Of a stretch of DNA of 64,000 nucleotides, positions 17,783-26,692 are shown one piece after another. The translations under genes and the position numbers were made by a program. The notes under the pieces were generated by a model. It had not been told where the DNA came from. It worked only from the letters and a program-made list of their open reading frames with translations, and searched no databases. Numbering within the stretch: position 1 is the first letter of the stretch; every line of letters begins with the position of its first letter. The stretch spans positions 1-64,000 of the forward strand of contig NZ_BAZF01000010.1 in NCBI RefSeq assembly GCF_000813145.1, given 5' to 3'. The DNA comes from Geobacter sp. OR-1. GTDB lineage: Bacteria; Desulfobacterota; Desulfuromonadia; Geobacterales; DSM-12255.

Positions 17783-19334
17783 ACTCGACGGCGCGTGTTT
17801 CCCTGATTACGTGTACCTTGATTTGCCCCGGATAGGTCATCTCTGCCTCGATCTTCTTGGCCACATCTTTTGCCAGCACCACCGCCTGCTCGTCGCTTAC
17901 CTGGTCGCTGGAGACCATGACCCTGATCTCTCTGCCGGCCTGGATCGCAAACGAGTTGGTAACGCCGTTGAACGACGTGGCGATCCGCTCCAGGTCTTCC
18001 AGGCGCTTCACATAAGTCTCCATCATCTCGCGTCGAGCCCCCGGACGCGCTCCGGAAAGGGCGTCGGCCGCCTGCACGAGCACGGCGAGAATAGAGTTCG
18101 GCTTTTCGTCCTCATGGTGCGCCATTATGGCATGCACGATTTTAGGGGATTCGCCGTACTTGCGGGCTATCTCAGCACCGATTACCGCATGGGACCCCTC
18201 GATCTCGTGGTCTACCGCCTTGCCCAGGTCGTGGAGCAATCCGGCGCGCTTGGCCTGCTTGACGTTTATTCCGAGTTCCGCTGCCATGATGCCGCAGAGG
18301 AAGGCGACCTCCAGAGAGTGCAGGTAGACATTCTGGCTGTAGGAGGTCCGGTAACGCAATCTGCCGATGAGCTTGAGTATTTCGGGATGAATTCCGTGGA
18401 CGCCGAGATCGAAGGCCGCCTGGTCCCCGGCTTCCTTGATCGCCTGCTCCACTTCGGCCTCGGCCTTGGACACAACCTCCTCGATCCTGCCGGGATGAAT
18501 CCTGCCGTCGCCGATCAGTTTTTCCAGGGCGATCTTGGCAACCTCGCGCCGGACCGGGTTGAACCCTGAAAGTATAACCGCTTCCGGCGTGTCGTCGATG
18601 ATCAGATCGATCCCGGTTGCAGCCTCAAGCGCTCTGATATTGCGCCCCTCGCGGCCGATGATCCGCCCCTTCATCTCGTCCGAAGGCAGTGCCACCACGG
18701 AAACGGTCCGTTCGGCCACATACTCGCCGGCATACCTCTGGATCGCCAAGGCCATGATCTCCTTGGATTTCTTGTCTGCCGTTTCCCGGGCCTCTTCTTC
18801 TATCGCCTTGATCCGTTTGGCGGCATCCATCTTTGCTTCGTTTTCCATCTCTTCCATCAGGATCTTTTTTGCCTCGGCCGCAGTCATTCCGGAAATAGTC
18901 TCGAGTTTGTTCCTCTGCTCTTCGATGATCTGGGCGACCTTTTCCTCTTTCTGCTGGAGAGCCTGGTCTCGGCTGGAAATTGACTGCTCGCGCTTGATAA
19001 GCTCGGCATCACGCTGATCAAAAAGATTCATCTTTTTGTCCAGGTTTTCCTCTTTCTGCTGCAACCTTTTCTCAAGAGCCTGCAGGTCCTTCTTCTTCTC
19101 CTTTGCCTCCTGCTCCGCCTCGGCTTTTGCCTGCAACACGGCGTCCTTGGCCTTAAGCGAGGCCTCTTTGACGATCGTGTCTGCCTCTCTGCGGGCATTT
19201 TCGACCAGCTTAACAGCATCCTCAGCTACAGGCTCTTTTTCAGCCTTTTTGCCGCGCAACATAGTAGCGATGACAACACCGCCCACGATTGCGACAACAG
19301 CAACTATAACCAGTACGACGATTGATACTTGCAA
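17772..19334 (-). CDS. rny: Ribonuclease Y
   Basis: 520 residues, the normal length. An N-terminal membrane anchor ([21 protein letters not shown]), a long charged coiled coil (about 30-200), a KH domain ([23 protein letters not shown]) and an HD phosphohydrolase domain ([11 protein letters not shown], with [12 protein letters not shown]). RNase Y is a membrane-bound endonuclease that starts mRNA decay. The start is TTG at 19334 with AGGAGG 9 bases upstream; no better in-frame ATG lies nearby. It is followed by ymdB and preceded by the folate gene 15 bp upstream. Confidence 0.96.
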   Translation of the reverse strand: MQVSIVVLVIVAVVAIVGGVVIATMLRGKKAEKEPVAEDAVKLVENARREADTIVKEASLKAKDAVLQAKAEAEQEAKEKKKDLQALEKRLQQKEENLDKKMNLFDQRDAELIKREQSISSRDQALQQKEEKVAQIIEEQRNKLETISGMTAAEAKKILMEEMENEAKMDAAKRIKAIEEEARETADKKSKEIMALAIQRYAGEYVAERTVSVVALPSDEMKGRIIGREGRNIRALEAATGIDLIIDDTPEAVILSGFNPVRREVAKIALEKLIGDGRIHPGRIEEVVSKAEAEVEQAIKEAGDQAAFDLGVHGIHPEILKLIGRLRYRTSYSQNVYLHSLEVAFLCGIMAAELGINVKQAKRAGLLHDLGKAVDHEIEGSHAVIGAEIARKYGESPKIVHAIMAHHEDEKPNSILAVLVQAADALSGARPGARREMMETYVKRLEDLERIATSFNGVTNSFAIQAGREIRVMVSSDQVSDEQAVVLAKDVAKKIEAEMTYPGQIKVHVIRETRAVEYAR

Positions 19335-19349
19335 TGTCCAGTTCCTCCT

Positions 19350-19922
19350 TTATGTGAATTGACCGGCACAGTGAACCACCCTCCGGTCGGTTATAACCAT
19401 ATCCATCTGAACGTCATGGGGAGCAGCAGGTATTGCCTCTACTAACTGAAAATCGTAGCAGATCCCTGCCATTCGCCCTTTTCCTTCCAAGGCATGAAGG
19501 GCCTTATCGTAATACCCCTTGCCATAGCCAACCCTTCGGCATGACAGATCGAACGCAACACCAGGAACCAGGAAAAAATCGATATCCAAAGGTTGGTACA
19601 GTTCGCATTCTCCTGACGGTTCGGGAATTCCGAACTTCCCCGGGATCAGCTCCGCAGTATCCGAGACCCGCCGGAACTCCAGGCCGCTCTCCCCCACAAC
19701 CGGAAACAGCACCTGTTTCCCTGATCTGATTGCCTCAGACACGAGCAGGGATGTGGCAACCTCGTTGTGTACCGGCGCATACAGGGCCACAACTCCGGCG
19801 GCAACGAACTCCGAAAGTCCAAGGCAGAGTTTCTGGGCAGCAAGCCCCAGAACAAGCCGCTCCGGTTCAGGAAGGCGCCGGCGCTGTTCCAGCATTGTGC
19901 GCCTAAGATTATGCTTGGGCAT
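19350..19922 (-). CDS. 5-formyltetrahydrofolate cyclo-ligase
   Basis: 190 residues. It converts 5-formyl-THF to 5,10-methenyl-THF using ATP. Diagnostic motifs: basic N-terminal LRRTMLEQRRR, the FGIPEP motif, VPGVAFD, and the glycine-rich RVGYGKGYYDKAL. The gene sits downstream of zapA, as in many proteobacteria where 6S RNA lies between the two. Confidence 0.94.
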   Translation of the reverse strand: MPKHNLRRTMLEQRRRLPEPERLVLGLAAQKLCLGLSEFVAAGVVALYAPVHNEVATSLLVSEAIRSGKQVLFPVVGESGLEFRRVSDTAELIPGKFGIPEPSGECELYQPLDIDFFLVPGVAFDLSCRRVGYGKGYYDKALHALEGKGRMAGICYDFQLVEAIPAAPHDVQMDMVITDRRVVHCAGQFT

Positions 19923-20263
19923 GATGGCCCCTGAATTGCCGGCCTACGGAAATACAATTGGAATAGGCCGGGCTATTGCCTGTAATTAAACAGGTTAAAA
20001 CTGCCGGCTCTCGGGGAAAGGCTGAGTATGGAAAGGAGGTTACGGAGTTGCCTTTTCAGGCACCGCCCTTGATAAAGACTCTGTCGGACGCTATCCAGTT
20101 AGTGCTGGTCTGACTCCTGGCATAATTAATAGTGGGCTTGCGGCCACCTATCAGTGAAACAGGGGCGGTAACGGCTGCAAAAACCGGTGCCCCTGCTGAA
20201 ACTGACTTAATAATCCAATCCATTTTACTCATATATAAAATCTCCCGTGAGAGACCGTTAAGC
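19923..20263. other. 341-bp zapA-fau spacer: weak small ORF, position of 6S RNA in other genomes
   Basis: In many proteobacteria this interval encodes 6S RNA (ssrS). I looked for its long hairpin with a central bubble on the minus strand and could not establish it. Local inverted repeats exist (CAGGGGC/GCCCCTG around 20160-20193, and GCCGG...CCGGC around 19942-20005 enclosing CCTG/CAGG). A weak 58-codon frame is listed separately. The RNA assignment is by position only. Confidence 0.3.
20056..20232 (-). CDS. Possible 58-residue small protein between zapA and fau
   Basis: ATG at 20232 is preceded by GGGAG 9 bases upstream and encodes MSKMDWIIKSVSAGAPVFAA..., with a weakly hydrophobic first half and a basic, Thr/Ser-rich second half. 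I recognise no family. The interval is a common site for 6S RNA, so the frame may be incidental. Confidence 0.25.
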   Translation of the reverse strand: MSKMDWIIKSVSAGAPVFAAVTAPVSLIGGRKPTINYARSQTSTNWIASDRVFIKGGA

Positions 20264-20551
20264 TTACAACTGACTGCCATCCATCCTGCGGATCAAACCG
20301 GCAAGCCGTTCCGAACTTTCCTGCTCCCTGCGGCTCCAGTCATCCTTAAGCGACAGATACTCGCCGGCAAGATTAAGAAGGGCAAGGCTTACAACAGCCT
20401 GGATATCTCCGACAGCCACACCTTTGGCAACCCCATTCAGCCGGGCATTCAAAAACTGTTCAATCTCGGCGACCTTTTCCGGAGATGCCGGGCTTTTGAC
20501 AACAAACTCCCGACCCATTATGGTCACTCGATGCGAAAGAACCTGAGACAT
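20264..20551 (-). CDS. zapA: Cell division protein ZapA
   Basis: 95 residues, the usual ZapA size. The N-terminal beta part carries the family pattern HRVTIMGREFVVKSPAS. A helical, coiled-coil C-terminal half follows (AVVSLALLNLAGEYLSLKDDW). ZapA cross-links FtsZ filaments at mid-cell. Its ATG overlaps the stop of the preceding coiled-coil gene (TGATG), so the two are translationally coupled. Confidence 0.9.
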   Translation of the reverse strand: MSQVLSHRVTIMGREFVVKSPASPEKVAEIEQFLNARLNGVAKGVAVGDIQAVVSLALLNLAGEYLSLKDDWSRREQESSERLAGLIRRMDGSQL

Positions 20552-20727
20552 CAGATATTCTCAAGCTTTTTCAGGAGTCCGTCCACACGGGACCTGACCG
20601 TATCGCGATCCGATTTAAGCTTGGCATTCTCTTCGGCAAGCCGGAGATTTTCCATTTTCATCGAGGCATAGCTTTCCAGCAGAACCTCGATTCGCCCTTC
20701 CAGAGCCAAGATAAGCTCATTATCCAC
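20551..20727 (-). CDS. zapB: ZapB-like coiled-coil cell division protein
   Basis: 58 residues from a GTG at 20727 that has AAGGGG 7 bases upstream. A longer frame to 20772 lacks a ribosome site. The sequence is one continuous heptad-rich helix (ALEGRIEVLLESYASMKMEN, LAEENAKLKSDRD), as in ZapB. Coupling to zapA supports a divisome role. Without a search, another short coiled-coil protein cannot be excluded. Confidence 0.75.
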   Translation of the reverse strand: MDNELILALEGRIEVLLESYASMKMENLRLAEENAKLKSDRDTVRSRVDGLLKKLENI

Positions 20728-20798
20728 GACAGACCCCTTAACGGGTTTTGATTCTAACGAACAACCCCGCAAAAGTCAAGGCGTCTCTTATAGTTATC

Positions 20799-21887
20799 TT
20801 AATCAAACAACGCTGAAACAAACTGCTCCGGTTCAAAAGGACGGAGGTCCTCGGCCTGCTCGCCGATGCCGATGAACCGGATCGGCAGCTGGAACTCGTT
20901 GCTTACTGCCACAACTATGCCGCCTTTTGCAGTGCCGTCAAGCTTTGTCAGCACAACACCGGACACCTCCGCCGCCTCCTTGAAGAGCCGGGCCTGCGAC
21001 ATCGCATTCTGCCCGGTCGCGGCATCGAGTACGAGCAGGGTCTCGTGGGGAGCACCGGCAACCTCCCGGCCCATTACCCTTCGGATCTTCTTCATCTCTT
21101 CCATCAGGTTGACCTTGGTGTGCAGCCGGCCGGCAGTATCCACGATAAGGATGTCGCAGCCACGGGCAACGGCAGCCTTGCAACCGTCAAACACCACGGC
21201 AGACGGGTCGGCACCGGCCTGGTGGCGGATTACATCCACCCCGGCACGCCTGCCCCACTCTTCCAGCTGCTCGGCAGCCGCGGCCCGAAAGGTGTCGCCG
21301 GCAGCAAGCAGCACCTTTTTCCCGTCGGCAACATACCGGCTGGCCAGTTTGCCGATGGTCGTCGTCTTGCCGACCCCGTTGACCCCGATGACCATGATAA
21401 CGAATGGTTTGACAGCCGTTACCTCCAATGGTGCGGAATATTTTTCCAGCCTGGACCGGATCTCCTCCTGCAACGCCTTTTTCAGGGCCGCGCCATCCTG
21501 CAACTCGTTCCGGCCAAGCTTGACCTCCAGGGTACGGATCAGTTCCACGGTGGTCGGGACACCGATATCTGCTGTGATCAGGATCTCCTCGAGTTCCTCA
21601 AGGGTATCGGCATCAATCTCCTTTTTGCCGAGCAGCAGGGTGTCGATCCGCGCCACCAAGCCTTCATGAGTGCGGGCAAGCCCCTGCTTCAGCCGTTGAA
21701 ACAGGCTCGGCTTGGGCTGGGGCTCCTGAATGGCGGCAGTTGCAGCCACCCCACTTACCGGGGCAGATACAGGCTCCTCCTGGACCACGCTTTTACTCGG
21801 CTCATCCGCTACAAGCTCCGGCGCTGCTTCAGCGCCGGTCAGTTTACCCCACAACCCCTTGAAAAATCCCTTGTTTTCCTCCGACAT
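20799..21887 (-). CDS. ftsY: Signal recognition particle receptor FtsY
   Basis: 362 residues. An acidic, low-complexity A region (about 1-60), the helical N domain, then the SRP-type GTPase domain: GVNGVGKTTTIGKLA (G1), DTFRAAAAEQL, DTAGRLHTK (G3), TKLDGTAKGG (G4). FtsY docks SRP-ribosome complexes at the membrane for co-translational insertion. The gene starts 1 bp after the roadblock gene's stop. Confidence 0.97.
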   Translation of the reverse strand: MSEENKGFFKGLWGKLTGAEAAPELVADEPSKSVVQEEPVSAPVSGVAATAAIQEPQPKPSLFQRLKQGLARTHEGLVARIDTLLLGKKEIDADTLEELEEILITADIGVPTTVELIRTLEVKLGRNELQDGAALKKALQEEIRSRLEKYSAPLEVTAVKPFVIMVIGVNGVGKTTTIGKLASRYVADGKKVLLAAGDTFRAAAAEQLEEWGRRAGVDVIRHQAGADPSAVVFDGCKAAVARGCDILIVDTAGRLHTKVNLMEEMKKIRRVMGREVAGAPHETLLVLDAATGQNAMSQARLFKEAAEVSGVVLTKLDGTAKGGIVVAVSNEFQLPIRFIGIGEQAEDLRPFEPEQFVSALFD

Positions 21888-21888
21888 C

Positions 21889-22248
21889 TCAGCATATCTC
21901 CTTCTTGAGCCGATCCACCGCCAGCCTGGCCATCCGTTGCGCCAATGCCGGTAACGACGAACGAGCCATCGTCATGACCAGAAAATAGTCAGGCCCCACC
22001 GGGGCAACCAGGTGGCGCTGGCTGCCGGCAGCTATCATCAGGTCTTCAACCTCTCCGACCGGCAGAGCATCATGAAGTTCACGCAGGCGGTTCAGGATTA
22101 TCCCCTTGTGAGCGCCGATCACTTTCATCTCAAACTCGTCGAAATGGCAGTACTGCTCCACCGCCTCCCCTTCCCAGTCCGCCAGAATGGCGCCGGTGGC
22201 ACCGGGCACGGCATCGACAAGCTCCTGCAGTATTGTTTTGAAAGGCAC
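21889..22248 (-). CDS. Roadblock/LC7-domain protein
   Basis: 119 residues with the roadblock/LC7 alpha-beta pattern: ATGAILADWEGEAVEQ at the start, a central helix (MKVIGAHKGIILNRLREL) and the YFLVMTMARSS strand. Such proteins often regulate small GTPases of the MglA type. The adjacent GTPase here is FtsY, 1 bp downstream, and a functional link is only suggested by co-transcription. Confidence 0.75.
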   Translation of the reverse strand: MPFKTILQELVDAVPGATGAILADWEGEAVEQYCHFDEFEMKVIGAHKGIILNRLRELHDALPVGEVEDLMIAAGSQRHLVAPVGPDYFLVMTMARSSLPALAQRMARLAVDRLKKEIC

Positions 22249-22438
22249 TTAATAGTACCCCCGCAATAAAAATCAGGGGTGCATTGTACCGATTTCAGAT
22301 AATTATGCAACCTTGAACGACATTTCTGTAACGGAAACAGAAGCGCCCGATCGGGGTCATCCGGGTCGGGCGTGCACAATATTCTATCTTGTCAAAAACG
22401 CTCTGGAGATGGATAATTGATCGCCAGGAGAAACAGAC

Positions 22439-22645
22439 GTGTCAAAACGAGGCAAGAACGGAAAAGACCATGGTCAACTCTCTCTTTTCCCTGAGGAAGT
22501 CCCCAAATGGCTGCTCAAGGAGCATGACCAGGTTTGCGATCCATACCGCGGCAAGACCAGCAGCGAGGGTTGTCTGTCTGATTCTTATGACGATTCAGAT
22601 GAGTTAGCCCAATTCTCGGATTGGTTGAAACGCAAGGGCCAATGA
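22439..22645 (+). CDS. Small hypothetical protein
   Basis: 68 residues from GTG at 22439, with AGGAG about 9 bases upstream. The protein is charged and hydrophilic, with a basic N-terminus (SKRGKNGKDHGQ), the segment LSLFPEEVPKWLL and an acidic C-terminal part (DSYDDSDELAQFSDWL). No family recognised and no signal peptide. It lies 12 bp before the pyrimidine-dimer glycosylase gene and is probably co-transcribed with it. Confidence 0.6.
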   Translation: MSKRGKNGKDHGQLSLFPEEVPKWLLKEHDQVCDPYRGKTSSEGCLSDSYDDSDELAQFSDWLKRKGQ

Positions 22646-22657
22646 AAGAACCGGGTT

Positions 22658-23119
22658 ATGCGACTTTGGACACTGCATCCTAAATATCTGGACGCTCGCG
22701 GTCTTGTCGCGCTCTGGCGTGAGGCGTTGCTGGCACATGCGGTTCTCAGAGGAAAGACGTCCGGTTACACCCACCATCCCCAGCTGATTCGCTTCCGTAA
22801 TTCGCCATCACCCGTAGAATCGATCGCCTCCTATTTGCGCGCCGTTCATGCAGAAGCTACCCTGCGGGGTTACCGCTTCGACGTAACGAAAATATCCCCA
22901 ATCTGCAGCGTCGAACCTATTCTGGTCACTCGTGGACAACTCGAATACGAGTGGTCGCACCTCAAGGCAAAACTTCTGGTCCGTGCCCCGGCGTGGCTCA
23001 CCAAATTGGAGCCTGTTTCCTGCCTGGAAGCACACCCGTTGTTCCGCATTGTAACCGGTCCGGTGGCAGAGTGGGAAGTCACAAAGCAATCCCGAACCTT
23101 CACAAGCCGTAGCAGGTAA
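22658..23119 (+). CDS. Pyrimidine dimer DNA glycosylase / endonuclease V family
   Basis: 153 residues. The opening MRLWTLHPKYLDARGLVALW, then EALLAHAVLRGKTSGYTHHP and QLIRFRNSPSPVESI, match the Pyr_excise (T4 endonuclease V-like) family. These enzymes remove UV-induced pyrimidine dimers by combined glycosylase and lyase activity. The gene converges on the large surface-protein gene. Confidence 0.85.
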   Translation: MRLWTLHPKYLDARGLVALWREALLAHAVLRGKTSGYTHHPQLIRFRNSPSPVESIASYLRAVHAEATLRGYRFDVTKISPICSVEPILVTRGQLEYEWSHLKAKLLVRAPAWLTKLEPVSCLEAHPLFRIVTGPVAEWEVTKQSRTFTSRSR

Positions 23120-23242
23120 CCCCCACCGGTTACAGGTGATCCTCCACAAGTATCACTCGGCGTAAACCTGCGGAAATCAAGTTTGACATGACTAATTTCA
23201 CACAATAAAATTTGAAGGGTTTGGCTTCGTTTGCCTCCTCTT

Positions 23243-26200
23243 CTACTTTACGACAATCCCATCCACAATCATCGTTCCACAGGTGATGACAATCGAACCT
23301 TTCACGCTCGCCTGGCCGGTTTTTGTGGCAAATGCCGCATCATACCCACCTTCGAAGGTAACGGTCTCGCCACATCTGTTCAGGTTTATCTCCTCAACGT
23401 ACTCCATGTCGCGCCCCTTCACCAATGCCGGAGTTCCGGAAGTGAATGCTCCGAACGCCTCGTTCAAGGTGGCGAAGTAGCTCCCCAGGTTTTCTATCTT
23501 AACATTCTGCTGAGTGCTGGTGTTTACCGTCCAGATGTAGCTGGCCGGTTGCCCCAGGTTGCCTGCCGGGTCTGTCGCCCGTACCTTGAAGTTATGGCTA
23601 GCGTCGGCCAGGCCACTGAAGGTAAACGGAGCGGTGCAGACACTCCATGCAGCATTGTCAAGGCTGCATTGAAAGATGCTCCCTTCCTCGCTGGCGCTGA
23701 AGGAGAAGCTGCCGCCGGTCTGGTTGGTCGGGTTTGCCGGTTTGCCGGTTATGGTGCTGTCCGGCGGAGAGGTATCGACCGTCCAGGTGTGGGATACTGT
23801 TGCGCCGGTCAGACCCGCAATATCAACCGCATAAACAGCCAGTGTATGACTGCCGTCGCCGATGCCGGCGAAGTTCCACGGGCTGGTGCAGGTAGTTGCC
23901 ACTGCCCCGTCCAGACTGCAGAAGAAGGTAGCCGCCTCGCTGCCGGAGAAGGTTATGGAGCCGTTCTTCGAGGCATAGAGCGCCGCAGGTTTTGAGGTGA
24001 TGGTAACGACCGGAGCCGTGGTATCGAGAATAACGGTGTCGGCAAAGCTCCCAGAGGCATTGCCTGCTGCATCGCGGAACTGGACGAATACCGTCTTGCT
24101 GCCGTCGCCGCCGAGCGCTGTCAGTTGCCAGGCTTTGCTCGTAGCGTAGAGTTCCCATTCACTCCATGCGCTGTTGTCGTTGGAGAAACGCATGTCAGCT
24201 ACAGTGCCGCTGTTATCAAGCGCATTTAGGGCCAGGGGAACATCCCTGCTCGTCGCATAGGTTGTCCCGCTATTGATGGTTATGAAACCGAACGGCGGCG
24301 GATCATAGGCGCTGCCGCTCAATGATACGCTGGCGGTCGGCGCATTGCTGGCGTTTGAATCCACCAGCAGGGTTGCAGACTTGCTTCCAACGTTGGTTGG
24401 GGTGAAGGTGATGTTGACGCTGCAACTGCTGCCAGGGGGGATGGTCGGAGAGAGGCTGCTGCAGCTCCCTTCGGTAACGCTGAACTCAGCACTATTAGCA
24501 CCGCCGAGTCTTACAGCTGCCACCACCAGTTCTGCAGTGCTCGGGTTGTTGATGGTCACGCTCTGGTTGTTTGAGATGGAGTTGGTCGCCACTGTGCCGA
24601 AGGCCAGTGACGACGGGGACAGGGCAATGGTGGAGGCAAAGCTCGCCTTGAATACGCCACCTCCGGCAGTTCCTGCATAGATCGTCTTGTAGCCTGCCGG
24701 GTCAAAGGCGAGCGCCTTGGTGCCAAGAGTTGTCAGGCCGCTGTTGACCGCTCCCCAGGTAGCGCCGCCATCGGTGGTCTTGAATACTCCGTCTGAAGCA
24801 GCGGCAAAAATTGTAGCCGGGTTGGTGCTATCCATGGCAAGAGCGCTGATGCTCCGAGTTAGCGACATCTCAAGCCAGGTTATCCCGGCATTGGTTGATT
24901 TGTAGAGCATTCTGGAGGAACCGGCCACAATGATTGTCGGATTCACCGGATCAATCGCGAGGGAAAGCACCTGGTCGGCAACATACCGATATGTGTAGTT
25001 GTCTTGATAGGTACCGCAACAGTAAGAGCCTCCATAGCCGTCATAGCAATACTGCGTGCAATAAGAACCTGCGTAAAATCTCTCCAGATGTTTGGCAAAA
25101 TACACTCCACCCCACGTTAAGCCGCCGTTAGTTGTTTGGTATGACATACCTGCGGTGCTGCCGGCATAAACAGTAGATGAACTGACTGGATCAATTGCCA
25201 GAGAAAGCACTGACACAGAAGCACCCAGATTGAGCTGGCCCCAGCTCCCGGCAGAATCCGTACTCTTTGAAATACCGGTGTCGGTGCCGGCGTAGATCGT
25301 TGCCGGGGTCACCGGGTCGATTGCCAGCGCCTGCACCTTGGCGGTTGCCAAGCCTTGGGCTGTCCAGTTGGTGCCTGAATTTACGGTTTTGAAAATCCCC
25401 GCATCGGTGCCGGCGTAGACTATGGCCGGAGTCGCCGGGTTGATCGCCAGGGCATTGACCTTGCTCGATGCCAGCCCCATCAGGTTCCAGGTGGTGCCGC
25501 TGTCGTCGCTCTTGTAAACCCCGGCATTGGTGGCGGCGTAGAGGATGGAACTGGAGACCGGGTTGACAACCAAGGCATTGACCGTGGCTCCGGACAGCCC
25601 GACGACATTCCAGGCGAAGCTGCCGGCTGCGGCGTCAAGGGCAAAGGTGGCCGTGACGCTCCGGCCGCTGGTCATGGTAACGCTGCAGACGTTGTTGCTG
25701 ATGGAGTCGCAGCCGCTCCAGCCGATGAAGCTAGACCCTGTATTGGCAGTCGGGGTGAGGGTTACGGTTGTGGAGTGCAGGATACCCTGGTCGCAGTTGG
25801 TGTTGCAGGAGGGACCGGTGGAAAAGGCGACCGAGCCGCTGCCGGTTCCGCTGATGGCAAGGGACAGGGTCTGGTACTGGTTCACCGCAGCGCCTGAGAG
25901 CGGCAGGCTGTAAAGCGGCGTTACCGGGTCATTGCTGGCGATCTGGAGGCTTGCGCTCTTCTGCCCTGTAGTGACAGGGCTGAAGCTGACGCTCATGGTG
26001 CAGCTCACCCCGGCGTTCAGGCTGAACGGCGTTCCAGGACATGGGTTGGCCCCGCCGCCGGAGTAACTGAACGCCTCCGGCGTCAGGCCGGAGAGGGAGA
26101 AGCCGGTGACGGTCAGCGGGTTGCCGATGCCGCTGTTGGTGATTGTGAAGATGCTATTCGCCGCCGCATCCCCCATGAGGAAATTGCCGAAGTCGATGGT

Positions 26201-26662
26201 AGTCGGAGTTGTGGCGGCAATTGGCGGGAGATCCAGGTTGAATGCGGCCGTGATCGTGCAGTCGGCAGTGATGATGCCGGTGGTGAAGATGTTCCCGGTC
26301 AGGCTGCCGCCGCAGCCGGAAACGGCATTGATCCGGTTGCCGCTGACCGGCGTAACCGTACAGTCGGTCGCAAAGCCGTGCTCGACGAACGGCGGACAGC
26401 TGATGGTTCCGTTGCCGGTCGTCGTGGTCAGGATTGAATACTGGACCAGCTGGCTCTGGCCGTCGCCATAGACGGACAGGGTCGAATCGAGCACATCGAC
26501 ACTCGGGCTGGTCATGACCGCACCGTCGGTAACGGTTATGGAGCTTGAGACCCGCACAGTGGCGCTGGACATGCTACCGAACGCCACCGGCCCGGCAACT
26601 GCAGGGAGTGCAGTTAGAAGCAGCAAGGCTCCGCAGAGGAGTATTTGTATGATAGTTCGCAT
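23243..26662 (-). CDS. Large secreted BNR-repeat / Ig-like protein
   Basis: 1139 residues with a signal peptide (IIQILLCGALLLLTALPAVAG). Modules in order: an InlB-B-like repeat (about 90-150), an ASPM/SPD-2/Hydin-like choice-of-anchor domain (155-265), a second InlB-like repeat (270-345, SFIGWSGCDS), then about six BNR-like blades (350-685; repeated motif NPxTPAxxYAGTDxGxxK). A second SPD-2/Hydin domain (690-790) and three Ig-like modules (to about 1060) with KPANPTNQTGG follow. The blades suggest a beta-propeller. A Tyr/Cys-rich insert near residues 517-560 interrupts them. It probably acts at the cell surface in binding; no catalytic residues were recognised. It follows the tail-collar gene by 30 bp. 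Confidence 0.85.
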   Translation of the reverse strand: MRTIIQILLCGALLLLTALPAVAGPVAFGSMSSATVRVSSSITVTDGAVMTSPSVDVLDSTLSVYGDGQSQLVQYSILTTTTGNGTISCPPFVEHGFATDCTVTPVSGNRINAVSGCGGSLTGNIFTTGIITADCTITAAFNLDLPPIAATTPTTIDFGNFLMGDAAANSIFTITNSGIGNPLTVTGFSLSGLTPEAFSYSGGGANPCPGTPFSLNAGVSCTMSVSFSPVTTGQKSASLQIASNDPVTPLYSLPLSGAAVNQYQTLSLAISGTGSGSVAFSTGPSCNTNCDQGILHSTTVTLTPTANTGSSFIGWSGCDSISNNVCSVTMTSGRSVTATFALDAAAGSFAWNVVGLSGATVNALVVNPVSSSILYAATNAGVYKSDDSGTTWNLMGLASSKVNALAINPATPAIVYAGTDAGIFKTVNSGTNWTAQGLATAKVQALAIDPVTPATIYAGTDTGISKSTDSAGSWGQLNLGASVSVLSLAIDPVSSSTVYAGSTAGMSYQTTNGGLTWGGVYFAKHLERFYAGSYCTQYCYDGYGGSYCCGTYQDNYTYRYVADQVLSLAIDPVNPTIIVAGSSRMLYKSTNAGITWLEMSLTRSISALAMDSTNPATIFAAASDGVFKTTDGGATWGAVNSGLTTLGTKALAFDPAGYKTIYAGTAGGGVFKASFASTIALSPSSLAFGTVATNSISNNQSVTINNPSTAELVVAAVRLGGANSAEFSVTEGSCSSLSPTIPPGSSCSVNITFTPTNVGSKSATLLVDSNASNAPTASVSLSGSAYDPPPFGFITINSGTTYATSRDVPLALNALDNSGTVADMRFSNDNSAWSEWELYATSKAWQLTALGGDGSKTVFVQFRDAAGNASGSFADTVILDTTAPVVTITSKPAALYASKNGSITFSGSEAATFFCSLDGAVATTCTSPWNFAGIGDGSHTLAVYAVDIAGLTGATVSHTWTVDTSPPDSTITGKPANPTNQTGGSFSFSASEEGSIFQCSLDNAAWSVCTAPFTFSGLADASHNFKVRATDPAGNLGQPASYIWTVNTSTQQNVKIENLGSYFATLNEAFGAFTSGTPALVKGRDMEYVEEINLNRCGETVTFEGGYDAAFATKTGQASVKGSIVITCGTMIVDGIVVK

Positions 26663-26692
26663 AATGGCCTCCTTTCCGGCGTCAAGAGGCCG

